From Thermoanaerobaculia bacterium (GTDB taxonomy: Bacteria > Acidobacteriota > Thermoanaerobaculia > Multivoradales > Multivoraceae), in assembly GCA_028285365.1 (NCBI GenBank), contig JANQPS010000158.1, positions 1 through 43,315 on the forward strand: 43,315 nucleotides of DNA, in the 5' to 3' direction. This document shows positions 7,374 through 15,857 of the stretch, in pieces. Made by a program: the position numbers and the translations under genes. Under the pieces are notes generated by a model. It ran no database searches, had not been told where the DNA came from, and was given only the letters and a program-made list of their open reading frames with translations. Numbering within the stretch: position 1 is the stretch's first letter; each line of letters starts with the position of its first letter.

Positions 7374-8942
7374 CTAGACCCTGGTCGTGTGACCTTTCCA
7401 GAAAGGCTCGCGCAGTTGTCGCTTGAGGATCTTGCCTGAGCCCGTCTTGGGCAGCTCGTCGAGGAAGTCGAGAGATCGCGGCACCTTGTAGCTGGCCAGG
7501 TGCTCACGGGCAAACGCCGCGACCTCTTCGCCGTCGAGTGACTCTCCGGGGACCGCGACGATCGTGGCATGGACACTCTCGCCCCATTCTTCGCTCGGGA
7601 CTCCGAAGACGGCGGCTTCGTAGATCTTCGGGTGATGCTCGAGGGCGGCTTCGATCTCGGCGGGATAGATGTTGACTCCGCCGGAGATGATCATGTCCTT
7701 CTTGCGGTCACAGATGTAGTAGAAGCCCTCGTCGTCGAGATAGGCGACGTCTCCGACCGTGTGGTATTCGCCGCGCGTGTCTTCTTCGTACTTGTCCTGT
7801 GCCTTGTGGTAGGTGGTGAAGACACTCGGACTCCGGACGAACACCTCTCCAGGGACATTGGTTTCGGTGACTTCGTTGCCGTCGTCGTCCAGGAGCTTGA
7901 CCTCGACGAACGGCGCAGGCTTGCCACAGGATCCTGGCTTGCGAAGCTGGTCCGGCGGCTCGAGGATCATGTTGACCCCGAGCTCGGTCGAGCCGTAGAC
8001 CTCGAACAGCGAGTCATCCGGAAAGTCTCCCAGATAGGCCTGCTTGAGCGGATAAGGCCAAGGCGCTGCGTTGGCGACCATCACCCTCATGCTGCTCGTG
8101 TCGTAGCGCGCCTTGATCTCCTCGGGGAGGCTACAGATGCGCCGAATTGGTGTCGGGGCGGAGAACGTCGAGGTGACGCCGTAGTGCTCGACGAGGCGCA
8201 GCCAGTCTTCGGGGTCGAACTTTCTCTGCAGCACGACGGTATGGCCGATCAGGAACGCAATTCCCATGAAGCCACCCGGGCCGGAGTGGTAGAGCGGACC
8301 GGTCGTCAGGTAGACGTCGTCGGGCTGGTAGCCGAGGACCTCGATCATGCCGGCCAGTTGATCGGGGTTCCCCTGGCCGGTCCTCACGGCGCCTTTGGGG
8401 TGACCGGTCGTGCCGGAGGTATAGATCATGGTCCGACTCTCGATCTCGACGGGTGGTGGCTCTTCGGCCGACGATCCGTCGATCAGCTCGTTGGCGCTTT
8501 GCATCCCTGCCCCAGGATCTCCGCCGAAGACCACGACCTCCTGGAGTTTGGGAGTCTGCTTGCTGATGGCTTCGAAGAGCTCGACCTGCTCCGCGTCGAT
8601 CCATGCGAAGGTCGCATCCGAGTTGTCGACGACGTAGGCAGCCTCTTCGGGTGACAGACGGTAGTTGAGGGGCACTGTAGTGGCTCCGAGCTTGCGCCCG
8701 GCCTGGCCCAGAGTCACCACGTCGGGTGAGTTCATTCCGCACCAAAGAATCGTGCACGTGGGCCCGAAGCCACGTGCGTGCAGCGCGTTGGCCAACCGAT
8801 TGACTCGCTGGTTGAGCTCGGAGTAGCTCCAGCGCGTCTCTTCCTGACCTGGACGCAGCTCTAGCAGCGCCGTCTTGTCTGGATGGCTTGCCGCATGACC
8901 GGCAAGGTAGTCAGGGGCGGGATCGGCTGCTGAATCGGTCAT
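7374..8942 (-). CDS. AMP-forming acyl-CoA synthetase
   Basis: 522 residues in the ANL superfamily. The ATP-binding P-loop TMIYTSGTTGHPKGAV, the A5-like VYGSTELG, A7 YHTVGD, A8 DRKKDMIISGGVNIYPAEIE and the C-terminal Lys in PKTGSGKILKRQLR are all present, so the adenylation and thioesterification steps should both work. It activates a carboxylic acid (fatty, aromatic or steroid-derived) as an acyl-CoA; the substrate cannot be read from sequence. The frame extends to 9014, but CGGAG lies seven bases before ATG 8942 and family similarity begins there (DYLAGHAASHPDKTALL), so 8942 is chosen. It lies 99 bases after the CBS gene and 57 bases before the beta-helix gene on the same strand. A link to the nearby steroid-type oxygenases is possible but not shown. 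Confidence 0.88.
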   Translation of the reverse strand: MTDSAADPAPDYLAGHAASHPDKTALLELRPGQEETRWSYSELNQRVNRLANALHARGFGPTCTILWCGMNSPDVVTLGQAGRKLGATTVPLNYRLSPEEAAYVVDNSDATFAWIDAEQVELFEAISKQTPKLQEVVVFGGDPGAGMQSANELIDGSSAEEPPPVEIESRTMIYTSGTTGHPKGAVRTGQGNPDQLAGMIEVLGYQPDDVYLTTGPLYHSGPGGFMGIAFLIGHTVVLQRKFDPEDWLRLVEHYGVTSTFSAPTPIRRICSLPEEIKARYDTSSMRVMVANAAPWPYPLKQAYLGDFPDDSLFEVYGSTELGVNMILEPPDQLRKPGSCGKPAPFVEVKLLDDDGNEVTETNVPGEVFVRSPSVFTTYHKAQDKYEEDTRGEYHTVGDVAYLDDEGFYYICDRKKDMIISGGVNIYPAEIEAALEHHPKIYEAAVFGVPSEEWGESVHATIVAVPGESLDGEEVAAFAREHLASYKVPRSLDFLDELPKTGSGKILKRQLREPFWKGHTTRV

Positions 8943-9041
8943 CGTCTGCTCCGAAAGTACGCTGTCAGATCGGGAGGAACATTTTGCGAGCTGAGCAAGG
9001 GTCTCGGCCGTCACCTGCGCAAACCAAGGTAGCTGAGGTCG

Positions 9042-9467
9042 TCAGGCCGCGTCGTCGGAGTCGCTCCAGCCTGAGCCGTGCAGAGCGTTGGCGAGGACGC
9101 GACACGCGTCGAACGTCGTGAAGATCCCGGCGAGCTTGCCTTCGTGACGGACGAGCGCGCAGTCGACGCGATGCTCGATCATGTGCGCCAGCACGGCGTC
9201 GAGCGGACGGTCCATGTCCACCACGAACACCCGTGTGCTCATGGCGTCGTCGACCGTACCCTTCGAGCCCGGAGGCTGGTCGAGGGACTGAGCGCTGATG
9301 ATCCCTATGAGCTCACCTGCGGATTGGACCGGCAGGTGGCGGAAGCCTTGAGCCGACATCAGCGATCGAGCTTCGCTCAGACTCGCACCGGAATCGATGA
9401 AATGCGGGAACGGAGTCATGACCGTCTTGATCTTGGGGATGTCCCCGTCGAGGCTGAGCTTCTTCAT
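9042..9467 (-). CDS. Two-CBS-domain protein
   Basis: 141 residues made almost entirely of two CBS motifs: VKTVMTPFPHFIDSGASLSE...GFRHLPV...LIGIIS and VDDAMSTRVFVVDMDRPLDA...DCALV...LAGIFTTFD. Stand-alone CBS pairs usually bind adenine nucleotides and regulate partner proteins. No enzyme or membrane domain is attached. It precedes the acyl-CoA synthetase on the same strand. The stop of the alpha-L-fucosidase gene lies 71 bases upstream. The partner is unknown, and no clear Shine-Dalgarno is visible. Confidence 0.8.
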   Translation of the reverse strand: MKKLSLDGDIPKIKTVMTPFPHFIDSGASLSEARSLMSAQGFRHLPVQSAGELIGIISAQSLDQPPGSKGTVDDAMSTRVFVVDMDRPLDAVLAHMIEHRVDCALVRHEGKLAGIFTTFDACRVLANALHGSGWSDSDDAA

Positions 9468-9514
9468 GTGCTTGGTGGAGATACGTCGAGAACGTCAGGT
9501 GTAGGGCAGCCAGG

Positions 9515-9547
9515 GTCAGCCATAGATCAGCTATAGGTCAGCTATAG
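9515..9547. repeat. Three tandem 11-bp repeats at the fucosidase 3' end
   Basis: GTCAGCCATAG (9515-9525), ATCAGCTATAG (9526-9536) and GTCAGCTATAG (9537-9547) follow without a gap. The third copy contains the fucosidase stop codon (complement of TCA at 9538-9540) and its last codons. Because 11 is not a multiple of three, copy-number change would alter the C-terminus or its stop. Confidence 0.7.
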
Positions 9548-11037
9548 AGAGCCAGTGCCCTGGGGGCTTTGGCATTCGGCTCGTTTCCAGAGTCGAGGTG
9601 GATGGACAGTGTTCCGTGCCGGAGCGTGAAGTCGACGGCCTTGCCGCCAGGGTACTCGGAGATCCGCGACACGCTGCGCGGGTAGTCCGCAATCTCGATG
9701 GCCGCTGGCATCGATTCCGAAGCCGTCTCGACGTGAAGGTAGACCACACCGTCGCGCTCGGTACTCAGCACCGCGTCGTGTCCCTGGACAGGACCCCAGG
9801 TCGTGTCGTGTATCGAAGGTCCATAGCGGTCGAGGAACTGCCCAACGCGGTCCAGGCGCTCGAGGGCTTGGCTCGGGAAGCTGCCGGTCGGCGACGGTCC
9901 GACGTTGAGCAGCAGGTTGCCGCCTCGGCTGGCCACTTCGACGAGCGTACGAATCAGTTCGGCAGTCGACTTCCACTCCGTGTCGGACGGGTTGTAGGCC
10001 CAGGTCCGATTCATCGTCAGGCACGTCTCCCAGCGCTGGAACTCGTCGGCATCGGGAAGGAGCTTGGTCGGGAAGCGCGCAGCCTGTGCTGCAGCGAGCA
10101 GGTTCTCCATCTGGGCCTCGGACCGATCGCTGAGCAGCAGATCGAAGAAGCCCTTGATGGCTTCTTCGGTCACGGCGGGGGTCGGTCGCTTTGACTTGAC
10201 GGGAATCCCGGTCGGGAAGAACTGCTCTGGAGTGATGTAGTCGCCGGGTCCCAGACGGTCGTTGACGAGCGTTTCGGGGCTCAGATCGCGAATCGCTCCG
10301 ACCATGCGCTCCGGTTGGTAGCGATCGTGGTCGAAGAGACCGTCGAACCAGATGACCGACACCGGACCGTAGTCGCTCAGCAGCTTGCGTAGATGATCCT
10401 CCATGCGGTCGAGGTAGCCGGACCATTCTGGTCGATCGGGTTGACCGGTCCAGTTGCTGGACGAGGGTTGGCTCGTGTCTCGGTAGCCTGGGTCGTGCAT
10501 GTCGGGTGGGGAGTAGTAGAACCCGAGTCTCATGTCGCGCTTGGCGCAGGCTTCCGCCAACTCGGCGCAGATGTCGCTGCCGTATGGCGACGCGGTGACC
10601 TTGTAGTCGGTGCCGGGAGCGTCGAACATGCAGAAGCCGTCGTGGTGTTTGGCGGTCAGCACGATGTAGCGCATCCCCGCGCGCTCTGCCTGTCGAACCC
10701 AGCCTTCAGGGTCGAACTCTCGGGGGTCGAACCGGCTCGCCAGCGAGACGTAGTCGTCTTCGGAGATGGCCGGCTGCGGTAACACCTTCCTGAGCCCGGG
10801 CACCATGATGGGCCAGGAGGCCTCGACGCCAGCCAGTGAGTACGGTCCCCAGTGAACGAACAGTCCCAGCTTCGCGCGGTCGAACCAGTCGAAGCGATCT
10901 GCGGTCATCCGTGCTGGCTCTCCGTAGCCCAGAAGTGTGGACGCGCCCCCGAGCGAGCCGGATGTGGCGCTAGCTGCCGACCCGACAGCAACGGTGCTCA
11001 GAGCCATCAAAAGGTCGCGGCGGGTCGGTCGGCTCAT
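9538..11037 (-). CDS. Tat-exported alpha-L-fucosidase, GH29
   Basis: 499 residues from ATG 11037, which begins a twin-arginine signal (MSRPTRRDLLMALSTVAVG). An upstream in-frame start at 11091 would bury this signal, so it is not used. GH29 hallmarks are FDWFDRAKLGLFVHWGPYS, the substrate-pocket segment YIVLTAKHHDGFCMFD, and the probable nucleophile Asp in VSVIWFDG. The protein should remove terminal alpha-L-fucose from glycans outside the cytoplasm; fucose-rich algal or animal glycans are plausible substrates. Its gene is the first of a minus-strand block running on to the CBS protein, acyl-CoA synthetase and beta-helix protein, though gaps of 57-99 bases leave co-transcription uncertain. 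The C-terminal 80 residues look like a small beta-sandwich. Length fits the family. Confidence 0.88.
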   Translation of the reverse strand: MSRPTRRDLLMALSTVAVGSAASATSGSLGGASTLLGYGEPARMTADRFDWFDRAKLGLFVHWGPYSLAGVEASWPIMVPGLRKVLPQPAISEDDYVSLASRFDPREFDPEGWVRQAERAGMRYIVLTAKHHDGFCMFDAPGTDYKVTASPYGSDICAELAEACAKRDMRLGFYYSPPDMHDPGYRDTSQPSSSNWTGQPDRPEWSGYLDRMEDHLRKLLSDYGPVSVIWFDGLFDHDRYQPERMVGAIRDLSPETLVNDRLGPGDYITPEQFFPTGIPVKSKRPTPAVTEEAIKGFFDLLLSDRSEAQMENLLAAAQAARFPTKLLPDADEFQRWETCLTMNRTWAYNPSDTEWKSTAELIRTLVEVASRGGNLLLNVGPSPTGSFPSQALERLDRVGQFLDRYGPSIHDTTWGPVQGHDAVLSTERDGVVYLHVETASESMPAAIEIADYPRSVSRISEYPGGKAVDFTLRHGTLSIHLDSGNEPNAKAPRALALYS

Positions 11038-11231
11038 GAGTGGTTCCAAGGACGTAAGGACGGGATGTCGAGTGTATTGCCTCCTCGGCAATCTGCTAAG
11101 TCTCCGGCTCCTGGGCGACTAGGTCCTCTCGAGGATGTCGTGACAGGATCTGCTGACTTCTTGGCGAGCCATCACACTGCAGCACCAGCATCACGAGCAA
11201 GAGCTCGCGAACAACCTCACGGATCGAGACC

Positions 11232-11588
11232 ATGACTGAGAACGCCGACAAGGCTTCGGCCGTACACACTCCGCCCGACAGACTTTCACTCAACCCTCGC
11301 AGCAAGTTCTTCGACATGCAGCACCTCGAACGCGGAGTCGGTATCCGCTTCAAGGGCAACGAGCGCCAGGACGTCATGGAGTACTGCGTGTCCGAAGGCT
11401 GGATTCGAATCCCGGCAGGAAAGTCCCTCGATCGTCACGGGCATCCGATGACCGTCAAGCTCAAGGGGCCCGTTGAGGCGTGGTATCTCGACGCGGTCAG
11501 CGGGGGCACTCCTGACGATGGAGCTACTGAGGACGTCGAGACCGAACAAGTCGAAGATGACGGAACGGCTGGAGAACCGGAATCATGA
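11232..11588 (+). CDS. DUF3297 family protein
   Basis: 118 residues. The core PDRLSLNPRSKFFDMQHLERGVGIRFKGNERQDVMEYCVSEGWIR... followed by PAGKSLDRHGHPMTVKLKG matches the small cytosolic DUF3297 family, whose role is not established. A 30-residue acidic tail (DDGATEDVETEQVEDDG) follows the domain and is longer than I expect for the family. Its stop overlaps the start of the M19 dipeptidase-like gene (ATGA at 11585), so the two are translationally coupled. No signal peptide is visible. Confidence 0.85.
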   Translation: MTENADKASAVHTPPDRLSLNPRSKFFDMQHLERGVGIRFKGNERQDVMEYCVSEGWIRIPAGKSLDRHGHPMTVKLKGPVEAWYLDAVSGGTPDDGATEDVETEQVEDDGTAGEPES

Positions 11589-12889
11589 GAGTGGCACGAC
11601 GACCGAAGCGACTGACGACCCTGCTGCTCGCGGGCGCGACGTTCTGTCTGGCGTCCTGCACCTCGGACGGTGGTGATACAGGGGCAACTGCAGCCACCTC
11701 AGATGCCAGCGATCTGCAGCAAAGAGCCCGCGAGATTCACGATCGGGTGCTCGTGCTCGATGCGCACGCCGACATCGAAATTCCCGGTCAGCCGTCCCGC
11801 TACGCCGGTGCCGATGGACTCTCGAAGGTGGCGCCCGAAAAGATGAAGGCGGGCGGAATGGATGCTGTGGTCATGGCAGTTGCGGTGGGACCCGGACCGC
11901 GTACCCCCGAGGGTTACGCCGCTGCTCGCGAGACGGCGGACCAGGAGCTCGCGGCGGTTCAGCAACTCGTAGGAGACGCCAGCAACGAAGCGGTGCTGGC
12001 CCTGACTGCTGACGCAGTCGAGGCTGCCCACGCGGAGGGTCAGCGGGCTCTGCTGCTCGGCTTTCAGAACGCGTTGATTCTCGGAAAAGACGTAGATGGC
12101 ATCGACTCTCTCTATGCGGACGGAGTTCGCGTGTTTGCGCTGACCCACATGGGCCACAACGACTTCGCTGACTCTTCCAGGCCATTGTTCGTGGGGGAGA
12201 CTGGCTCTTATGAGCCCGAAGCCGAGCACGGTGGTTTATCCGACCTGGGCCGAGCCGCCATTCGCAAGCTCAACGAGCTCGGAGTCGTCGTCGACGTCTC
12301 CCAGCTCTCGAAACCGGCAACCCTCGAAGTGCTCGAGCTCAGCAGGGCACCGGTCATCGCCAGTCACTCGAACGTCAAGGCGCTCTGCGACGTGCGTCGC
12401 AATCTCTCGGACGAGGAGCTCGATCTCATTGCCGAGAACGGTGGAGTCGTCCACGTGGCTGCGTTCAGGGGTTATCTCTTCGACTCCAACGACGAGAAGC
12501 TGGACAGCGACATTCGGGCAGCTCGTCGTGAGGTTGGTCTTCCCGAGGACTATGACTATCCGTTCGAGCTCTACTGGGAGCTGGACGATCCGGAAGTACA
12601 GCAGTCATACATCGGTGCCATCAGCAATCTTCTCGGGCCGGGCAGCGTCGACGCCATGCTCGATCACGTCGACTACATCGTCCAGCGCGTCGGGGTCGAC
12701 CACGTCGGAATCGGCAATGACTTCAATCACGGCTCGGGCATCGAAGGGTTCGACGACGCGAGCGAGTCTTTCAACGTCACTCTGGCCCTGCTCGAACGTG
12801 GCTACAGTGAAGAAGACATCGCGAAGATCTGGGGCGGGAACTTCTTGCGTGTCATGCGGGCCGCAGAGGCAGCAGCGACAGCGAACTAG
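11585..12889 (+). CDS. M19 (renal dipeptidase-like) lipoprotein
   Basis: 434 residues with a lipoprotein signal (lipobox L-A-S-C, Cys at 25), so anchored in the cell envelope. M19 zinc-site elements are present: H61-A-D63 (VLDAHADIE), the SHSN segment after PVIA, VVHVAAF, and the GIGNDF segment near the C-terminus. At the position of the bridging metal Glu (usually GVEGG or similar) the protein reads GFQN, a Glu-to-Gln change found in a subgroup of M19-like proteins. This could alter metal content. The family hydrolyses dipeptides or related amides, and the substrate here is unknown. The ATG overlaps the DUF3297 stop. Confidence 0.85.
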   Translation: MRVARRPKRLTTLLLAGATFCLASCTSDGGDTGATAATSDASDLQQRAREIHDRVLVLDAHADIEIPGQPSRYAGADGLSKVAPEKMKAGGMDAVVMAVAVGPGPRTPEGYAAARETADQELAAVQQLVGDASNEAVLALTADAVEAAHAEGQRALLLGFQNALILGKDVDGIDSLYADGVRVFALTHMGHNDFADSSRPLFVGETGSYEPEAEHGGLSDLGRAAIRKLNELGVVVDVSQLSKPATLEVLELSRAPVIASHSNVKALCDVRRNLSDEELDLIAENGGVVHVAAFRGYLFDSNDEKLDSDIRAARREVGLPEDYDYPFELYWELDDPEVQQSYIGAISNLLGPGSVDAMLDHVDYIVQRVGVDHVGIGNDFNHGSGIEGFDDASESFNVTLALLERGYSEEDIAKIWGGNFLRVMRAAEAAATAN

Positions 12890-12920
12890 TTCGGCGCGTG
12901 ACGCTGAGCGTCTCGGACAC

Positions 12921-13076
12921 ATGTGCGAGCGCTATCTGCGGGTAGTTGCTTTGCAGAGGCCAGTCAGCCCCGACGCGATCGATCTCGACGAGGCCTTGCC
13001 CGGAGTGATCCGCTCGATGCGAGCGAGCCTGGCGGCCGGCGACGGCTATACTCCGCCCGATCCAAAACCAGCATAG
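12921..13076 (+). CDS. Possible 51-residue small protein or gene remnant
   Basis: An ATG-initiated frame of 51 codons lies in the 237-base gap between the dipeptidase-like gene and the Liv operon. It ends with PDAIDLDEALPGVIRSMR and a Pro-rich tail. Composition looks protein-like, but I do not recognise it, no clear Shine-Dalgarno precedes it, and it could be the 3' end of a decayed gene. It stops 50 bases before the LivH start. Confidence 0.25.
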   Translation: MCERYLRVVALQRPVSPDAIDLDEALPGVIRSMRASLAAGDGYTPPDPKPA

Positions 13077-13114
13077 ACATACTGGGAACGCGGACAGCGG
13101 GCCGCGAGCCAGTC

Positions 13115-13120
13115 GAAGGA
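13115..13120 (+). promoter_or_regulatory. Shine-Dalgarno for LivH with a CTG start
   Basis: GAAGGA is followed six bases later by CTG 13127. No in-frame ATG, GTG or TTG lies close to where LivH homologues begin, so this site decides the start. Confidence 0.55.
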
Positions 13121-13126
13121 ATCGCT

Positions 13127-13999
13127 CTGAGTCAGCTCCTGCAGGTCCTCATCAATGGGCTAGCCGTCGGCTGTATCTACGGCCTGATCGCGCTCGGTTT
13201 CGTGCTCGTCTACAAGGCGACCGAGATGGTCAACTTCGCTCAGGGCGACCTCATGATGCTGGGCGCCTTCTTCGGCGTGACTCTCATCGGTGACTTCGGG
13301 CTGCCCTGGTTGCTGGGCCTCCTGCTCGCGGTGCTGTCTCTGGCGGTTTTCGGCTATCTACTCGATGCGTTTGTTCTACGCCGGGTCCTCGGGGAGCCCC
13401 AGTTTGCAATCGTGATGCTGACGATCGGCCTGGGCTTCGTCTTCCGTGCCGTCGCCGGACTGGTTTGGGGCTACGACCCGCAGAGCTTCCCCACGCCGTA
13501 CACCGGCAAGACCCTGCGCATGGGCGAGGTGGTCGTGAGCTACGAGAACCTCACGATCCTCCTGGGCACCTTCTTCCTCTGCCTCGTACTTTTCCTCTTC
13601 TTCCGTCACACGCGGCTCGGCATCGGTATGCAGGCCACGTCGCAGAATCAGCTTGCGGCCTACTACGTGGGCATTCCCGTCAAGCGGGTCTTCTCCCTCG
13701 TTTGGGCGATCTCCGCTGGCGTCGCTGCCGTCGCCGGGATCCTCCTGGCGCCCGTGTCGCTCGTCCAGCCGGGCATGGGATTCATCGGGATCAAGGCCTT
13801 CGCTGCAGCGGTGATCGGCGGTTTCGGCTCCATCCCCGGGGCGCTGCTCGGCGGGTGGATCATCGGCATCTCCGAGCAGGTCGCGGGTGTCTACCTGCCC
13901 GCCGGTTTTCAGGAAATGACCGCCTACGGCATTCTCATCATCGCCCTCGTCCTTCGCCCCGAAGGGCTCTTCGCCCAGGTCCAGCGCAAGAAGGTCTGA
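13127..13999 (+). CDS. livH: Branched-chain-type ABC importer permease LivH
   Basis: 290 residues counted from CTG 13127. The start matches LivH N-termini (SQLLQVLINGLAVGCIYGLIALGFVLVYKATEMVNFAQGDL), and about eight hydrophobic segments follow. It ends with GILIIALVLRPEGLF, the standard LivH finish. It forms the inner-membrane channel with LivM. The frame is open upstream to 12923, but that stretch is unlike any permease N-terminus, and the next ATG lies inside helix 1, so a CTG start with GAAGGA upstream is the best reading. It is the first gene of the LivH-M-G-F-ligase-binding-protein operon. Codons end mostly in G or C, about 54 of 66 in one stretch I counted. Confidence 0.85.
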   Translation: MSQLLQVLINGLAVGCIYGLIALGFVLVYKATEMVNFAQGDLMMLGAFFGVTLIGDFGLPWLLGLLLAVLSLAVFGYLLDAFVLRRVLGEPQFAIVMLTIGLGFVFRAVAGLVWGYDPQSFPTPYTGKTLRMGEVVVSYENLTILLGTFFLCLVLFLFFRHTRLGIGMQATSQNQLAAYYVGIPVKRVFSLVWAISAGVAAVAGILLAPVSLVQPGMGFIGIKAFAAAVIGGFGSIPGALLGGWIIGISEQVAGVYLPAGFQEMTAYGILIIALVLRPEGLFAQVQRKKV

Positions 14000-14015
14000 T
14001 CGCAACGGACACCCA

Positions 14016-15092
14016 ATGCGGTTTCTCTTCAAGACGCACTACAACCAGGACATCGACCACCTCAAACACGGTGGCGACCGGTTCTGGTACGGCCTGCTCC
14101 TGCTCCTCGTCGTAGCGGCGCCGGCAGCGCTCGACACCTTTTATCTGGGTGAGCTCAACCTGGTGATGATCTACGCCATCGCCGGCGTGGGCCTGATGCT
14201 GCTCGTGGGCTACACCGGCCAGGTGTGCATGGGCCACGCGGCGTTCCTCGCGATCGGCGCCTACACCCACTCGCTGCTGCTCGGCGCAGGTGTGCCGTTT
14301 CTCTTGTCGATGATCGCAGCGGTCCTGGTCTCCGCCCTCGTCGGCGCCGGCGTCGGATGGATCGCGCTGCGCATGACGGGCCTCTACCTGGTGATCGCCA
14401 CCCTGGCCTTTGCGATGCTCACCGAGCAGACGATTTCGCGGGCCGAGTGGCTCACGGGGGGCTTTCGAGGCCTGTCCGTGCCGCAGGCGAGCCTCTTCGG
14501 CTTGCCGCTGACCGAGGTGTGGCAGCGGTACTACCTGACGCTCGTCCTCCTAGTCGTGGTCCTCATCGCAGCGCTCAACATCCTTCGATCCTCGACGGGG
14601 CGGGCCATGGTCGCGATCCGTGACTCGGAGATCTCCGCCGAGAGTGTCGGCATCAACGTGGCCGTCTACAAGACTCTCGCCTTCGCCCTGAGCGCGGGCA
14701 TCACCGGCCTCGCGGGCGCCCTCTTCGCGCATCGCCTCGGGTATCTCTCTCCCGACGCGTTCACCTTCCTCATTTCGCTGCAGCTTCTGCTGATGGTGGT
14801 GGTGGGCGGCGTCGGCTCGATGCGTGGCGTCATCTACGGAGCGCTCTTCATCGGTTTCCTGCCCCAGCTCCTGGCCATCGCTCGCGACACGCTACCGCGG
14901 CAGATCGCGCAGGCACCCGGTCTCGAACCGGGCATCTTCGGCCTCATCCTCGTGTTGGTGATCCTGTTCGAGCCGCAGGGTATCTTCGGCCGCTGGCTCA
15001 AGATCAAGAGCTATTTCCAGCTTTTCCCGCTCTATCGCCGCGCGACTCACAAGCGCCAGAAGACCTACATGCGCACAGAGAGGCTGCGATGA
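14016..15092 (+). CDS. livM: Branched-chain-type ABC importer permease LivM
   Basis: 358 residues. After a short hydrophilic N-terminus come multiple membrane helices with LivM motifs: GLMLLVGYTGQVCMGHAAFLAIGAYT, RMTGLYLVIATLAFAML, and GRAMVAIRDSEISAESVGINVAVYKTLAF (the loop that contacts the ATPase). It ends ILFEPQGIFGRWLKIKSYFQLFPLYRR with a basic tail of about 25 residues beyond the usual end. It pairs with LivH. Its stop overlaps the LivG start by ATGA at 15089. Confidence 0.9.
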   Translation: MRFLFKTHYNQDIDHLKHGGDRFWYGLLLLLVVAAPAALDTFYLGELNLVMIYAIAGVGLMLLVGYTGQVCMGHAAFLAIGAYTHSLLLGAGVPFLLSMIAAVLVSALVGAGVGWIALRMTGLYLVIATLAFAMLTEQTISRAEWLTGGFRGLSVPQASLFGLPLTEVWQRYYLTLVLLVVVLIAALNILRSSTGRAMVAIRDSEISAESVGINVAVYKTLAFALSAGITGLAGALFAHRLGYLSPDAFTFLISLQLLLMVVVGGVGSMRGVIYGALFIGFLPQLLAIARDTLPRQIAQAPGLEPGIFGLILVLVILFEPQGIFGRWLKIKSYFQLFPLYRRATHKRQKTYMRTERLR

Positions 15093-15850
15093 GCTACCTC
15101 GCCGTCGAAGACCTGTCGATTCGTTTCGGCGGCATCAAGGCCGTTGACGGCGTGAGCTTCGGCGTCGAAGAGGGTGAGGTCTTCGCCATCATCGGGCCGA
15201 ACGGAGCCGGCAAGACGACACTCTTCAACCTGGTGAGTGGCATCTACACCCCGGACGGCGGAAGCGTGCACTTCGCTGGCCAGGACATCACCTCACTGCC
15301 GGCGCATCGCATCGCGCCGCTCGGACTTGCGCGCACCTTCCAGAACATCGAGCTCTTCGAGCACGCTACGGTCCTGCAGAACCTCCTCATCGGTCGGCAC
15401 ATCCACCGCAAATCGCACGCCCTCTCCCACCTGCTGTTCCTGCCCTCTGTGAGGCGAGAGGAGCTCGAGCACCGGCGTCGCGTGGAGGACGTCATTGATC
15501 TGCTCGAGCTTGCCCACTACCGCGAGCAGACGATCGCGAACCTGCCCTACGGGGTGCGCAAGGTCGTGGAGGTCGGCCGAGCGCTGTGTCTCGAGCCGAA
15601 GCTCCTGCTCCTCGACGAGCCCACCTCCGGGCTGAACCCCGAAGAGAGTGAGGACATGGGGTTCTGGATCGAAGACATCAACCGTGACCTGGGTGTGACG
15701 ATCATCATGGTGGCGCACGACATGGGTCTCGTGAGCCGAGTGGCCGGACGGGTGCTCGCGCTGAACGAGGGCCGCGTGCTCGCCCAGGGCAGCCCCGACG
15801 AGGTACAGAAGAACCCCGATGTCGTCGACGCCTACCTGGGGGGAGAGTGA
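15089..15850 (+). CDS. livG: ABC importer ATPase LivG
   Basis: 253 residues. Walker A is GPNGAGKTT (about 37-45) and Walker B is LLLLDEPTSGLNPEE. The switch His is in IIMVAHDMGLV. The ABC signature reads LPYGVRKVVEVGRAL rather than LSGGQ; LSYG/LPYG variants are normal for LivG. The C-terminal QKNPDVVDAYLGGE is the LivG ending. It is coupled to LivM by an ATGA overlap and followed seven bases later by LivF. With LivF it forms the ATPase pair that powers import. Confidence 0.92.
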   Translation: MSYLAVEDLSIRFGGIKAVDGVSFGVEEGEVFAIIGPNGAGKTTLFNLVSGIYTPDGGSVHFAGQDITSLPAHRIAPLGLARTFQNIELFEHATVLQNLLIGRHIHRKSHALSHLLFLPSVRREELEHRRRVEDVIDLLELAHYREQTIANLPYGVRKVVEVGRALCLEPKLLLLDEPTSGLNPEESEDMGFWIEDINRDLGVTIIMVAHDMGLVSRVAGRVLALNEGRVLAQGSPDEVQKNPDVVDAYLGGE

Positions 15851-15857
15851 GGTCGGT

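Noticed and set aside
12210-12889. A plus-strand frame with Ser/Arg/Thr-rich translation inside the dipeptidase-like gene
   Set aside because: It is a shadow of the M19 frame. Only its last 51 codons, outside that gene, were kept as a low-confidence small frame.
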